DNA of 64,000 bases, from positions 186,001 to 250,000 of the forward strand of contig JAIVFJ010000065.1 of assembly GCA_025765615.1 (NCBI GenBank), read 5' to 3'. Under the pieces are notes generated by a model. That model did not search any database. It was not told the DNA's origin and saw only the letters and a program-made list of their open reading frames with translations. The stretch's first letter is position 1; each line of letters starts with the position of its first letter. A program made the position numbers and the translations under genes. The stretch is from Zopfochytrium polystomum. Its lineage: Eukaryota; Chytridiomycota; Chytridiomycetes; Chytridiales; Chytridiaceae. Shown here in pieces: positions 12,880-25,811 of the stretch.

Positions 12880-12919
<40 letters not shown>

Positions 12920-12938
12920 CCCCACGTTTGGAAGCGCC
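12192..12938. other. Convergent intergenic region
   Basis: Lies between the 3' ends of the arrestin (+) and Q-rich (-) genes. It holds a run of about 34 T at 12885-12918 and no gene or RNA that I can recognise. Confidence 0.6.
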
Positions 12939-15284
12939 TCACTTCCACAGTTTCACGGTGAACTTCTTCCCCTCCTGCGAACCCCGCTTCGCCGACTGCG
13001 CGGGAAATTCTGCACCCACGCCGCCGCCGCCACCAACCGCCGGCCAGGCGCTTGGCCATTGCTGGTAAAACTGCGGCATAGCCTGCTGCTGCTGTTGCTG
13101 CTGCACCTGGTACTGCCACTGAAGACGCTGCGGGTCCTGCGGCTGTTCCTGCTGCTGCTGCTGGTGGTGGTGGAACTCGAGTCTCGCGCGCAGGGCGGCG
13201 GAGGCGGGGTCCTCGGCGTGGAAGGGCGGCGGCGAGGTCGGGTGCTGGTGGAGATACGGCTGAGGAGCAAGCGGTGGGTGTTGCTGCTGCTGCTGCTGCG
13301 GGTGGTGCGCGGGGAACTGGGGAGGCGCTGCTGAGCGCTGCTGGCTGTTGGCGGGGTGAAAGTACTGCGGGTCGACGGCGACGGTGGCTGCGGCGGGGTG
13401 GTGGTACGGTTGTTGCTGGTGCGAGTGCTGTTGCTGGTGCAAGTGCCCTTGCTGCGGCGGCGGCGGCGGAGCGAAGGAGGGCGCTGCGAAGGTTGCCGGT
13501 GTCGCGGCCCGGGCGCGCGAATCCATCAGCGGCGGCGCCTGCCACTGCGCTGGCTGCGGCGCGAAGGAACTGCTCGAGTGCGGTTGGCCAGGCGGTTGCG
13601 GCGGCGGCGGTTGTTGTTGAAACGGTGCGTGCGCTTGCTGGGGCTGAGACGGGTAAGGGTGCGCCTGATGCCGGTGGAGCTGCTCGGATTGCTCCGGCTG
13701 CTGCTGCCACGATTGGTGCGGAAAAGGGTAGGACTGCTTCCGGGCGACCGGTTGCTTGGCAAAGGCAGGGGGCGGCATCGCCCCCGGATCGGCTTCGAAC
13801 ACTGTCGCGTGGAGGCGCGGGACGGGCTCCGAGTATTGCCGTGTCATCATCACCGGCATCTGCGGGAGGGAGCTCTTGTGCTTCAACCGCGTCCATTCGA
13901 GTTCTAGCTGCTGCTGCTGTTGCTGTTTCAGAGTCTGCTGTGTGGGAGGAGGTGCCGGCCTTGGGAAGTACGGCCCTGCAGGCTGCGTCGGTGTGAACAG
14001 GTTCTGTATGTTCTGTTGGGCGTCGAACTGTCCCTGAGCGGGAGCGGCAGGAGCTGGGAACGGCGGGCTGACCCGGGCCGGCGTAGGGACAACGGCTTGA
14101 GGATGACCAGGTAGCTTTTCCAACACTGGAATTGGCACCGCTATCTCCCGAGCCGGTGCGGTGTCCTTTGGCACGTTCGGTTGCTGCTCGTGCTCCCGCA
14201 GCTGCAGTTGCAGCTGCTGCTGTTGCTGCGTTGCACCCATCTCCGCCTCGGCCAACCGCTTCGCTTGCTTCGCAGCCTTCCTAGCCTCCTTCAGAGCGGC
14301 GCGCTCGCGCTCGTCCTCCTGTTCCTGCAACGACTGACCGTAGCTTTCAATTCCCGACATGAACATTGTCGCGCGCCAGCTCGCCCCCGCCTTTGGCTTC
14401 TTCTGCGGCTTCTTTTTCGGCTTTGGCTTCAACAGCGTCGGCGACACGTCGCGGGAGCGCGCCGACGACCGGTGGTGCTGGTCGTGCCGGTCGTGCCGGT
14501 CGTGCCGGTCGTGTTCGCGGTGCGACGACGATGACGGGCGGCGGCCCGGCGGGGACTTTGGCGACGGTGGCTCGGCGGACGTCGGCGTCACGGTGGGAAC
14601 AAACGTAGAGAAGGCCGAGTAGGAAATAACGTCGGTCGAAATCGTTGGGGTTGCCGTGGCGCCCGAGCCGCGCCGAGACGAGGCGGCGCTGCTCAGCACG
14701 CTGACGGCCGGAAGGATGATGGGGTGCGCAGGGGCGTGAACCGTGGATTCTGGAGCATGCGGATTGTGGGGAAGAACTCCCGTTTCAGAGGTACTTTCTG
14801 GCGTGCCGGGTAGGGTGCCTTCCATGTTTTCATGCGCTTGGGCTGGAGAAGAACCGCGCGGAAGAGAAGCAAAGTTCGGGTCAGAGTTGTTGCCAAGAGC
14901 AGTGATGGTTGGCGGTGAATTCCTCCTGGCGGCGTTGGCAAGGGCCAAAAACAGCTGCTCCGGCGTCGGTACCTCCTGGAGCGACTGGGGCGGCGGAGTC
15001 GCCGAGGCGCTGTTACCGTCGGTTGAGGGGCGCCGGCGAGAGTTGTTTCTTGAACCGATGTCGGCAATGCTTTTGCGAGACGAGCGCCGAGACGTTATGA
15101 CTGGAAGAGTAGGAGTGTTGCCATCAAAGTCGCTGCCCGTTTCGGTCCGGAGGTCTTGATGCTTCCGTCGGTGTTGCGGCAAAGGCGGCGGTGGGGGCAT
15201 GACAGGAAGAAAGTCGTCCTCGTCGACTGGTAAGGCCGACATGAGGAAGGTGGCCGAGGCCTTTTGACGGGTAAGGATTCCCAT
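12939..15284 (-). CDS. Gln/Pro-rich low-complexity protein
   Basis: A single uninterrupted frame of 781 aa starting at ATG 15284. I recognise no catalytic domain. The N-terminal part is Ser/Pro/Thr-rich with basic patches (RRSSRKSIADIGSRNNSRRR). A short His/Asp/Arg tandem repeat (HDRHDRHDRHD) lies near residue 260. A Lys-rich patch (KPKPKKKPQKKPK) is followed by one predicted charged coiled helix (QEQEDERERAALKEARKAAK) near residue 335. The C-terminal half is dominated by Gln, Pro and His tracts. Such composition is common in transcription or RNA-binding scaffolds, but function is unknown. It ends KKFTVKLWK. Confidence 0.7.
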   Translation of the reverse strand: MGILTRQKASATFLMSALPVDEDDFLPVMPPPPPLPQHRRKHQDLRTETGSDFDGNTPTLPVITSRRSSRKSIADIGSRNNSRRRPSTDGNSASATPPPQSLQEVPTPEQLFLALANAARRNSPPTITALGNNSDPNFASLPRGSSPAQAHENMEGTLPGTPESTSETGVLPHNPHAPESTVHAPAHPIILPAVSVLSSAASSRRGSGATATPTISTDVISYSAFSTFVPTVTPTSAEPPSPKSPPGRRPSSSSHREHDRHDRHDRHDQHHRSSARSRDVSPTLLKPKPKKKPQKKPKAGASWRATMFMSGIESYGQSLQEQEDERERAALKEARKAAKQAKRLAEAEMGATQQQQQLQLQLREHEQQPNVPKDTAPAREIAVPIPVLEKLPGHPQAVVPTPARVSPPFPAPAAPAQGQFDAQQNIQNLFTPTQPAGPYFPRPAPPPTQQTLKQQQQQQLELEWTRLKHKSSLPQMPVMMTRQYSEPVPRLHATVFEADPGAMPPPAFAKQPVARKQSYPFPHQSWQQQPEQSEQLHRHQAHPYPSQPQQAHAPFQQQPPPPQPPGQPHSSSSFAPQPAQWQAPPLMDSRARAATPATFAAPSFAPPPPPQQGHLHQQQHSHQQQPYHHPAAATVAVDPQYFHPANSQQRSAAPPQFPAHHPQQQQQQHPPLAPQPYLHQHPTSPPPFHAEDPASAALRARLEFHHHQQQQQEQPQDPQRLQWQYQVQQQQQQQAMPQFYQQWPSAWPAVGGGGGVGAEFPAQSAKRGSQEGKKFTVKLWK

Positions 15285-16560
<1,276 letters not shown>

Positions 16561-16865
16561 ACATTGAACGAGAACCTTTGCTAAAGCCTGACCTCACATG
16601 GAAAATAGTGACGCAGCGGTAGAATTGAGAAGGAAATATGGGGTTCGGCGGTCATGTAATCTCGTCACCTGTCGTACGCCCCGAGACAAAGCGCTTTTGA
16701 GCCGAGAAATCCTCGGTCCTGTATACCGGCGGAAGGCCGTGGCAGCGGTGAGATGTAGCGGTGGTGATTGTTTCCAATGCGGTCTGTGTGCAGTGCGAAA
16801 AGAAGACAAAACTAGTCTCCCAGATCCCTTGTTGCCGAGTCTTTTACCTCCCAATTCTCCGTCTA

Positions 16866-17312
16866 ATGAAGAGCTTGGCACGGTGCTTGCTGCGGTTCCC
16901 ACGCTTTTTCTTCACCGTGTGGGTCTCTCTCGTTGCAAAGCATCCCCCTTCCTCTCGTCACCCATCGCTTTATCGCTTTGCCGCCACTCTTTCTTGTGGA
17001 TGACGATGTGGAGACCCCCCTCCTTCTCTTCTCTGACCCGGACTGCAGTGCAGCGCCTGCCACCAATTTCTTGGCCAATGCCGAATCGCTGGTTTATGCG
17101 CGGTCGGGACAAGAAGCAGGATTAAGGTTCAACCGTGAGCGTCGAGGCTGCGAGGAAGGATGCCGGTCCCGTGCATCTGTTGTCTGAATTCCTTTGTTCA
17201 TACGACCTGACCCGAGCGGTGACCAGAGAGGAAATCACTCCTTCGGCGGGGAAATCCGAGAAGCAGAAAGATGAGGTCAGGGTGCCGCACACTTTATCAA
17301 ACAAAACGCAAT
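16866..17312 (+). CDS. Possible small spliced gene (weak)
   Basis: Plus-strand segments look protein-like but need frame changes: an N-terminal stretch starting MKSLARCLLRFPRFFFTV, then VDDDVETPLLLFSDPDC with ATNFLANAESLVYARSGQEA, then HLLSEFLCSYDLTRAVTREE ending at a stop near 17312. The first piece resembles a membrane or mitochondrial leader. I could not fix the introns and recognise no family. It may be spurious. Nothing else is seen from 17313 to 17759. Confidence 0.2.
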
Positions 17313-17759
17313 GAATTTCAAGCCACGTGAGGTTCCAAATATTGCGATTCGTGCGGCTGGTATGTTGCGACTGCTACACTGCTGTGCCTGTTAGCTCAAC
17401 CCTATCTATTAGGCACTGAGGTGTTCGTGTACCAGGATTTGGTTTCACAAAAGGCAAAATAGCAGTTGCTATGGAAATCGGCAGATTCTACAATCTACAT
17501 TCGTACTTTCAGTGTTGTGCAGTGGTTCTGCTCCTTCCGTGGAGGAAAATGTGCTGTGTAGGGCTTATTCCAGCATTACTAAATACGTGAACGACTTATT
17601 AAGTGACCATGAGCCACGAAGAAAACTGTGAGCAACCGAGAAAGAGTAAGAGTGAGAGTGAGAATGCATGGATGAAGGCAACGTGGTGCAAAGAATGCAG
17701 AGAGTGCAAAACGATCTGCACTCGCGATTTCAAGACATTAGTTCCCGCAGCGCACTTCT

Positions 17760-19933
<2,174 letters not shown>

Positions 19934-21181
19934 ATGTTCCTGAGGCCGTCAACCGGGTCCGCCGCCTCCGCCGCCGCCGCCTCCTCCTTCTCCTTCTCCT
20001 CCTCGGCCGCCACCGCTACTCCAAGGAGGCTGACGCTTACTCTCCAAAGGCGATTGGCTTCGGCTTCACCACCTGTACCTGTAGACGCATTAGCACCGCG
20101 GGGCCTGCCATGCCGGCGGGCCCCGTTGTGTTGGAGATCCATCATCCCCGCCGTCCTCTGTGGTCGTGGTGGCCCACGGCTCATCAATTCCCACCGTAGC
20201 TACAACTCCCGGCCGTCCCTTCCAACATGGACTCTGTCGAAATCCCCGTTCGTTGGCGCCCACACTCTTTTCCTCCCGCTCCCTTGCTGTATCTCTCATT
20301 TTCTTCTGAAAACCTCACTCTCTTCTCTCACAACCGCCACTGGATGGTAATGGGACATCTTTACGCCCGACCGTGCCTCTGCACAACACCGTCACTTGCT
20401 CCGCAGATACGAAATTCTAAATGTTCCGAAAAATGCCACTGCCAGCCAAATCAAAGCGAACTACTACGATGTACGGCACTAACTTTTTGCTTCATGGAGG
20501 ATTAAACGCCCATACAAGCAGTTATCTTTCAAATTCCACCCGGACCGCAACGCTGCCAACGGCAATGCCACCGCAGGCGATGCCAAGCCGTCTCACGCAG
20601 CGTTTATCGAAATCCAGGGCGCGTATGACCTGCTCATGGACCCGGTGGCGCGGCGCATCTTTGATGCCGGTGGCAGCAGTGCCGGTGGCAGGATGTGGAC
20701 CGCGCCGCCGTCGGACGGAGAGCGCGAGCGCTGGCGCGAGCGGTACCCGCAGTTTGACGATGATGTCGGTGGGTGGGGTGGTCAGCTTGTCGACTTTCCG
20801 CCCCTTCCTTTCTTTCATTTCTTCCTCACGAAGGAAAACCGCACTCTCACAGGTTTTGCACGGGACCTCAAGGGCATCGAAATGCTTCTCCCGTGGTTCT
20901 ACATGCTGTGCGCGCTGATTGCGGCGGCGTACTTCATGTCGCGGCAGATGCGGCTGCGGCGCGCCAAGCAGGAGGAACTGGCGTGGCAGGACTGGGCGCT
21001 GGCGCGCAGCATGGAGGGCGTCGATCAGAGCTGCTACGGCCGCGACACGTTCGACAAGCTGAGGAGAGAGGGCGGTTACATCTCGATTGGGCCGCCGTCA
21101 GCCACCATCGTGCGTAGAACGGAAGGAAGCAGCGCCGGCGGTGGGGGAGGGGGTGGTGGTGGTGGCAGTGCCAGCGGATGA
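19934..21181 (+). CDS. Membrane-anchored DnaJ-domain protein
   Basis: Hsp40-type co-chaperone of 313 aa. Proposed exons are 19934-20235, 20407-20470, 20522-20768 and 20853-21181 (sum divisible by three). The N-terminus is Ser/Ala/Arg-rich with few acidic residues, resembling a mitochondrial presequence. The J-domain runs from YEILNVPKNATASQIKANYY through LSFKFHPDRN, with the essential HPD, to IQGAYDLLMDPVARRIFDA. One transmembrane helix follows (LPWFYMLCALIAAAYFM), then a charged helix and a Gly-rich tail. It resembles fungal single-span J-proteins of mitochondria or ER; location is inferred. The first intron donor (GTCGAA) is the least certain. Its stop is only 52 bp before the next start. 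Confidence 0.75.
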
Positions 21182-21233
21182 TGTGGTTTTTTCCTTCAAA
21201 AGGGGATGGAGATAAGCAGAGGTCAACAACAAA

Positions 21234-22202
21234 ATGCAGATCCAGATGTTCCGATCACTGTAGGTTGCTTCCTCCATCTTTGCGCCCTCACACCTCGCCG
21301 CTGCTGCATCCCACACATCAACTAGCTGGGGCCTTCGCGTCGATGGCAGCGCCACTCTGGCCGATCGACTCGCCGAGTTGAGGCGAGACGGCTTTGACGG
21401 CGTCGAAGCCTCCCTTGCCGACATTGGCTTTCCTTCGTCGACGTCCACGTTCATGGACGCAATCGCCGCTTCCGGCCTCGCCTGGATCTGCGGAGTGTAC
21501 TCCGGCTGGGACGACTATGCGCCGGACCAGTGGAAGCGCCAAACCGTTGCGCAGCACCTCGCCCAGTATCGCAAGCAGCTCGAAATAACCACGCAGCTGC
21601 CGACCAGGCCGATCCACATCAACAGCCACAGCGGAAGCGACCACTTCTCGGACGAAGAGGCGGAAGAGTTCTTTGCGGGAGCCCTGGCGATCGAAGCCGA
21701 GCTGAACGTCACGGTGAGCCACGAAACCCACCGAGGCCGAATCCTGTCGTCGCCGTTCCGCACAGAGCGGCTGCTGAGGGCGTTTCCGGGACTGCTTATC
21801 ACTCTCGACTTGAGCCACTGGACTTTGGTGAGCGAACGAACCATCCCGATCGACGACCCCTGTCTGCGGCTCGCGATCGAGCGCACTCGCCATGTTCACG
21901 CTCGCGTCGGCACTCCCCAGCACGCTCAACTTTCGGACCCCCATGCGAAAGATCAAGAGGCTGAAGCGGCCGCCGTGACCCGCTACTACGACGCTGTCTG
22001 GAAAGCGTGCGCCGAGCAGAGGCGAAGCCGTTCGGCTGCCGTGATGACAGTGACTCCTGAATACGGACCCGTTGCTGACGGCTACATGCCACCAGCTATA
22101 AAGTCTGGTGGAGGTTGGATATCAACGCCTGACAGCCATATAGATGTCGTTATCTCCGGAGAACGTGACCGCCTGGTGCGGCTGTTGTCTAACCAAGAAT
22201 GA
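21234..22202 (+). CDS. Sugar phosphate isomerase/epimerase-like TIM-barrel protein
   Basis: Xylose-isomerase-like TIM-barrel family, 300 aa. Exon 1 is only 26 nt (21234-21259). A 66-nt intron with a GTAGGT donor leads to exon 2 (21326-22202). The join restores MQIQMFRSLWGLRVDG, typical of the family N-terminus, and the total length is divisible by three. Further family features are DGFDGVEASLADIG, the metal-site-like segments HINSHSGSDHF and VSHETHRGRIL, and ITLDLSHW with a later RHVHARVG. Substrate is unknown. It starts 52 bp after the J-protein stop on the same strand. Confidence 0.82.
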
Positions 22203-22408
22203 ACCGTTGCAAATTAAAAATAAAAAATTCCGCTTCGGAGTGATGTGGCATGCATTGCTGGCTCCACCAAACTCCCAACAAAGCATCGTTTCACCAACTG
22301 AAAGCGTCATCGGTAAAAGGCAAACATAGTTGGCAATCTCAGTCAGCCAGCCAGTCAGTCAGTCTTCCCAAAGGTGGGAGAAGACCGCACTGATCGACAC
22401 CCGGGCGC

Positions 22409-25400
22409 ATGAGTATGGGTTTGTCCACAAGATTTGTCAAATTCCCGCCGCCAATCTCGATGGGGATGCGGCACGCGGTCAATCTCGTCCTCGCTCTGGC
22501 CCATGTCGCTTTCACCGCCTCGTCGATCGTGCTGAGCCTGACGCCACAGGGCGAGCCTTCGTCCCTCTGGCAGAAATTATCCGTGGCAGCACCCATCACA
22601 AAGTTCAAATTGGTCCTCAACTATACCGAGGCCGCCCCCGATGGCTTCCGGCAGACGCTCAAGCTTGTGAACGGCATGCTGGACTACCCCATCGTCGTGA
22701 ACGCAGGCGACTCGGTCGAAATCGCGGTGACCAACGCTCTCGACGAGCCCACAGCCATTCACTGGCGTGAGTAGCTCCTTGCGTCGTCGGGCTTGGCTAT
22801 TTTCGTTTTTGTGGGGCAGGTTTACGACTGAGGAGACCTGTAACGAAATGCATTTGATTTTGCGGTAAGACGGCTTATTTCAGCGCGGAACTCCTTGGAT
22901 GGACGGCGCAGCTATGGTTACGCAGTGCCCAATTCAGCCCGGAGGTTCGTGGGCCAAAGAGCGACGACGAAGTGAACTTACTGGCCTCCCTGCACTTCAG
23001 AAACATTTGTGTACAAGTTCAGTGTCGGTGACCAAGTTGGTACGACACTTGCTGATTACCAAATTTGGTGGTTGGTTGACGAAAATTTGCAGGAAGCTAC
23101 TGGTACCACGCACACCACAAAGCACAATACGGTATAATGTTCCACGCGGCCACATAATGCTCTTCTAAAAGCTGAATTATCTCAAGTCGATGGTCTCAGG
23201 GGACCTTTCATCGTGAAAGATTCGAAGGCTCCATTTGCGGATCAGTATGACGACGAGATCGTCATCACATTGGCGGATTTGTTTCACAACAAGTCTTCTT
23301 TTCTTTTGGACTATTGTGAGCCTCCAAATGAATTTTGTACATAATTCTAAGCGCTTTCCTTCTGTCACACAGTCTTTTCACCAAATGAAGGTTCGCGGCG
23401 AGTCTTTCTGTGCAACGTGGTCTGTGTTCCTGCTGAGTGCATCTCCAGGAACGCTGGACCCGGTCCCAGAATCGCTGTTGATCAACGGTGTCGGCTATTA
23501 CCCTTGTCAGTTCGCTCCCCTTGGCTCAAAGTGCACTCCTACTACTTTTCCGTCGAACGAGGTCGTTTTCGGAAAACGATGTTAGTTTGTTAGTTGGAGA
23601 AATTGCCTCTCTCTGAACCTCTGCGTGTGCCAGATTTACTTCGCATCATCAATATGAGCGGAGAGGCCGCGTTCACGTTTTCCATAGACGGCCACAATCT
23701 GACAGTCGTCGAGGCTGATGGTTCGCTATGGAAAAGTCATCTGAAAGCCTTATTTTCGTTCTACAATTCTGTTTACAGGTGTCTATACGGTGCCAACTGT
23801 CGTGGATCAGTTTCCCATCACCGCTGGGCAGCGGTGTAAGCCCAATTCGACAGGCTCTTGCAAAACCAACTGACCGCGGGTTTGCCCACTAGATAGCGTC
23901 ATTCTCAATGCGAACGCAAAAGTTTCAAACTATTGGATTCGCGCAGACTTGGACGAGCAGCTCTATTTTCCTGCCCCGATTGACTTGAATGGTCAGTTTA
24001 CACTTTTGCTTTGTTCGCTGACGGTGTCATAGGACTTGTTCCGTATGCTCGGTCCATTCTGCGGTACAAGGGCGCTGCAAAAACCAATCCAACCACGAAA
24101 GCAGCCCAAAATCCCACTGTACTCAACCCATTCAACCTTGGTGAGTATAACGGGACTCCGTTGACTCAACTGGTGCCGCATTTGGGCGATACTATGTACA
24201 TGTGAGGACTCGACACTGTGCACCGAGGCTTTTTGATCGATTTTCTTTTCTCAGGAATTTTAAGATTTTGTCGGATGGAGATAACAACATAACCACAGCA
24301 ACCGTATCGGCAGGCGATTTTGTCGATAGCCAATGGCAGCCGCCGTCCTATCCGACCATCCTAGATGTTTTGGATGATGTTAGGCTTCCAGATTCCACTA
24401 ACGGAGTGGAAGTCTCGAACGACAGTTACTTACTTCTTCATATTACGAATGACGACCCAATGGAGCATCGTAAGGAGGACCATTTGAATTCAAGACAAAC
24501 ATTTTGACAATGTCGTCAGCATTTCATCTTCACGGTCACACTTTCTGGATACTTCTGTCTGGTATAGAATTATAAAATGGTGTTGTGCAGCTAACTTTGA
24601 TGCCCATCCGTCCAAAGGAAAATTACTCTTCGCCCCCTCCACATTACCGTCTGCAAATTACACGGTTGGACTCCCGCGACGAGATACAATACAGGTCCCC
24701 CCCCTGCACGGGAGGAAAAGGCGGCTCCGGCGAAGACGGATGCGTCAAAGGATACGTGGCCATCATCATCCACTTCAACAACCCCGGCGCCTGGCTGTTC
24801 CACTGCCACATTGAATGGCACATGGCCGCGGGGCTGGCTCTGACGTTTGTCAACAGCGCCGGACTCAAAGGCGAGCGCAAGCCGGACGGGATCGAGGGAG
24901 TGTGCAAACGAGACCCCGGAGCGCCCCCGACCAGCTCCGCCGCCGCGTCCTCCGTCAGGACCCGGTCGACGACGTCGGCCTCCACCGGAATCGACCTGTT
25001 GTCGCAGTCGCAGAAGCGAACAACGTCTTCGACGCGCCTGGGCGCCGTAAGCTCGAAGACGTCGTCAACGTCGTCAAAGCGGTCGTCAACGTCGTCGACG
25101 ACCGCAAAAACGGCGTCGTCCTCGGCCAAGCCAAAGTCGTCTTCCGGCTCAACAACGCTTTACGCGTCATCGTCCGCCTCTGCCAAGCTGTCGTCCAAAG
25201 TGACGCAGTCGTCTAAAATTTCGTCGTCGTCGTCGTCGTCGTCGCCAAAATCGCAGTCTGGAAAACCGACTGCGACGCCGTCCTTGAAAACCACGTCGAG
25301 TTACTCCCCGTCAAAGTCCTCGAGCCAAACAAAGGCGTCGACCACCAACGCGAAATCAGGCTCTTTGGGATACACCAAACCGTCCTCGACTGTCGCCGTT

Positions 25401-25739
25401 GCGCAGTCGAAAACGTCGTCGAAATGGACCGCAATCTCAGCGACGCCAGAAATTCATAGCACAACGGCCAAGCCGTCGCCATCAACAAGAGTGACGTTCG
25501 CAGTTTCAAGTCAGCCCTATTCGTCGTACGGTGTCAAGTCTGCAAGCAAGACTGCTAGTACAAAATCGTCATCGTCAGCAACAAGAGTGACGTTCGCAGT
25601 TTCAAGTCAGCCCTATTCATCGTACGGTGTCAAGTCTACAAGCGTCAAGTCTGCTAGTACAACCTCGTCATCTCGAAGTGCGGGGGCTTCTTTCAGCGCA
25701 ATGAAGACAACTTCCGCCAAAAAGACGCCAATAAACTAG
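22409..25739 (+). CDS. Laccase-like multicopper oxidase with Ser/Thr/Lys-rich tail
   Basis: Secreted multicopper oxidase, many introns. A signal peptide is likely from the inner Met (MGMRHAVNLVLALAHVAFTA). Cupredoxin signatures in order: GTPWMDGAAMVTQCPIQPGG; SYWYHAHHKAQY (about 23093-23130); INGVGYYPC; FTFSIDGHNLTVVEADG; FHLHGHTFWIL (about 24525-24560); and HCHIEWHMAAGLAL (about 24799-24840), holding the type-1 copper Cys and flanking His. The first motif, normally HWHG, is not seen whole: exon 1 ends at HW (22766) and the next clear exon begins RGTPW. The tail of about 270 residues is rich in Ser, Thr and Lys and contains an exact 96-bp-period repeat. No GPI signal is evident. Substrate (phenol, metal or melanin precursor) cannot be decided. 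Confidence 0.75.
25483..25645 (+). repeat. 96-bp tandem repeat inside the oxidase tail
   Basis: Two almost identical in-frame copies starting at 25483 and 25579. Both encode TRVTFAVSSQPYSSYGVKS. The period is a multiple of three, so the frame is kept. Confidence 0.9.
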
Positions 25740-25811
25740 GGCGATCGTCTCACAACGACATAGAAAAGAATTTTATTACTGGCTGCGCAAACAAAACATA
25801 CACAGGGAAAG

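Noticed and set aside
13274..13996. Plus-strand Ala/Gly/Arg-rich frame opposite the Q-rich gene
   Set aside because: Shadow of the GC-rich minus-strand coding sequence; composition follows directly from its Gln and Pro codons.
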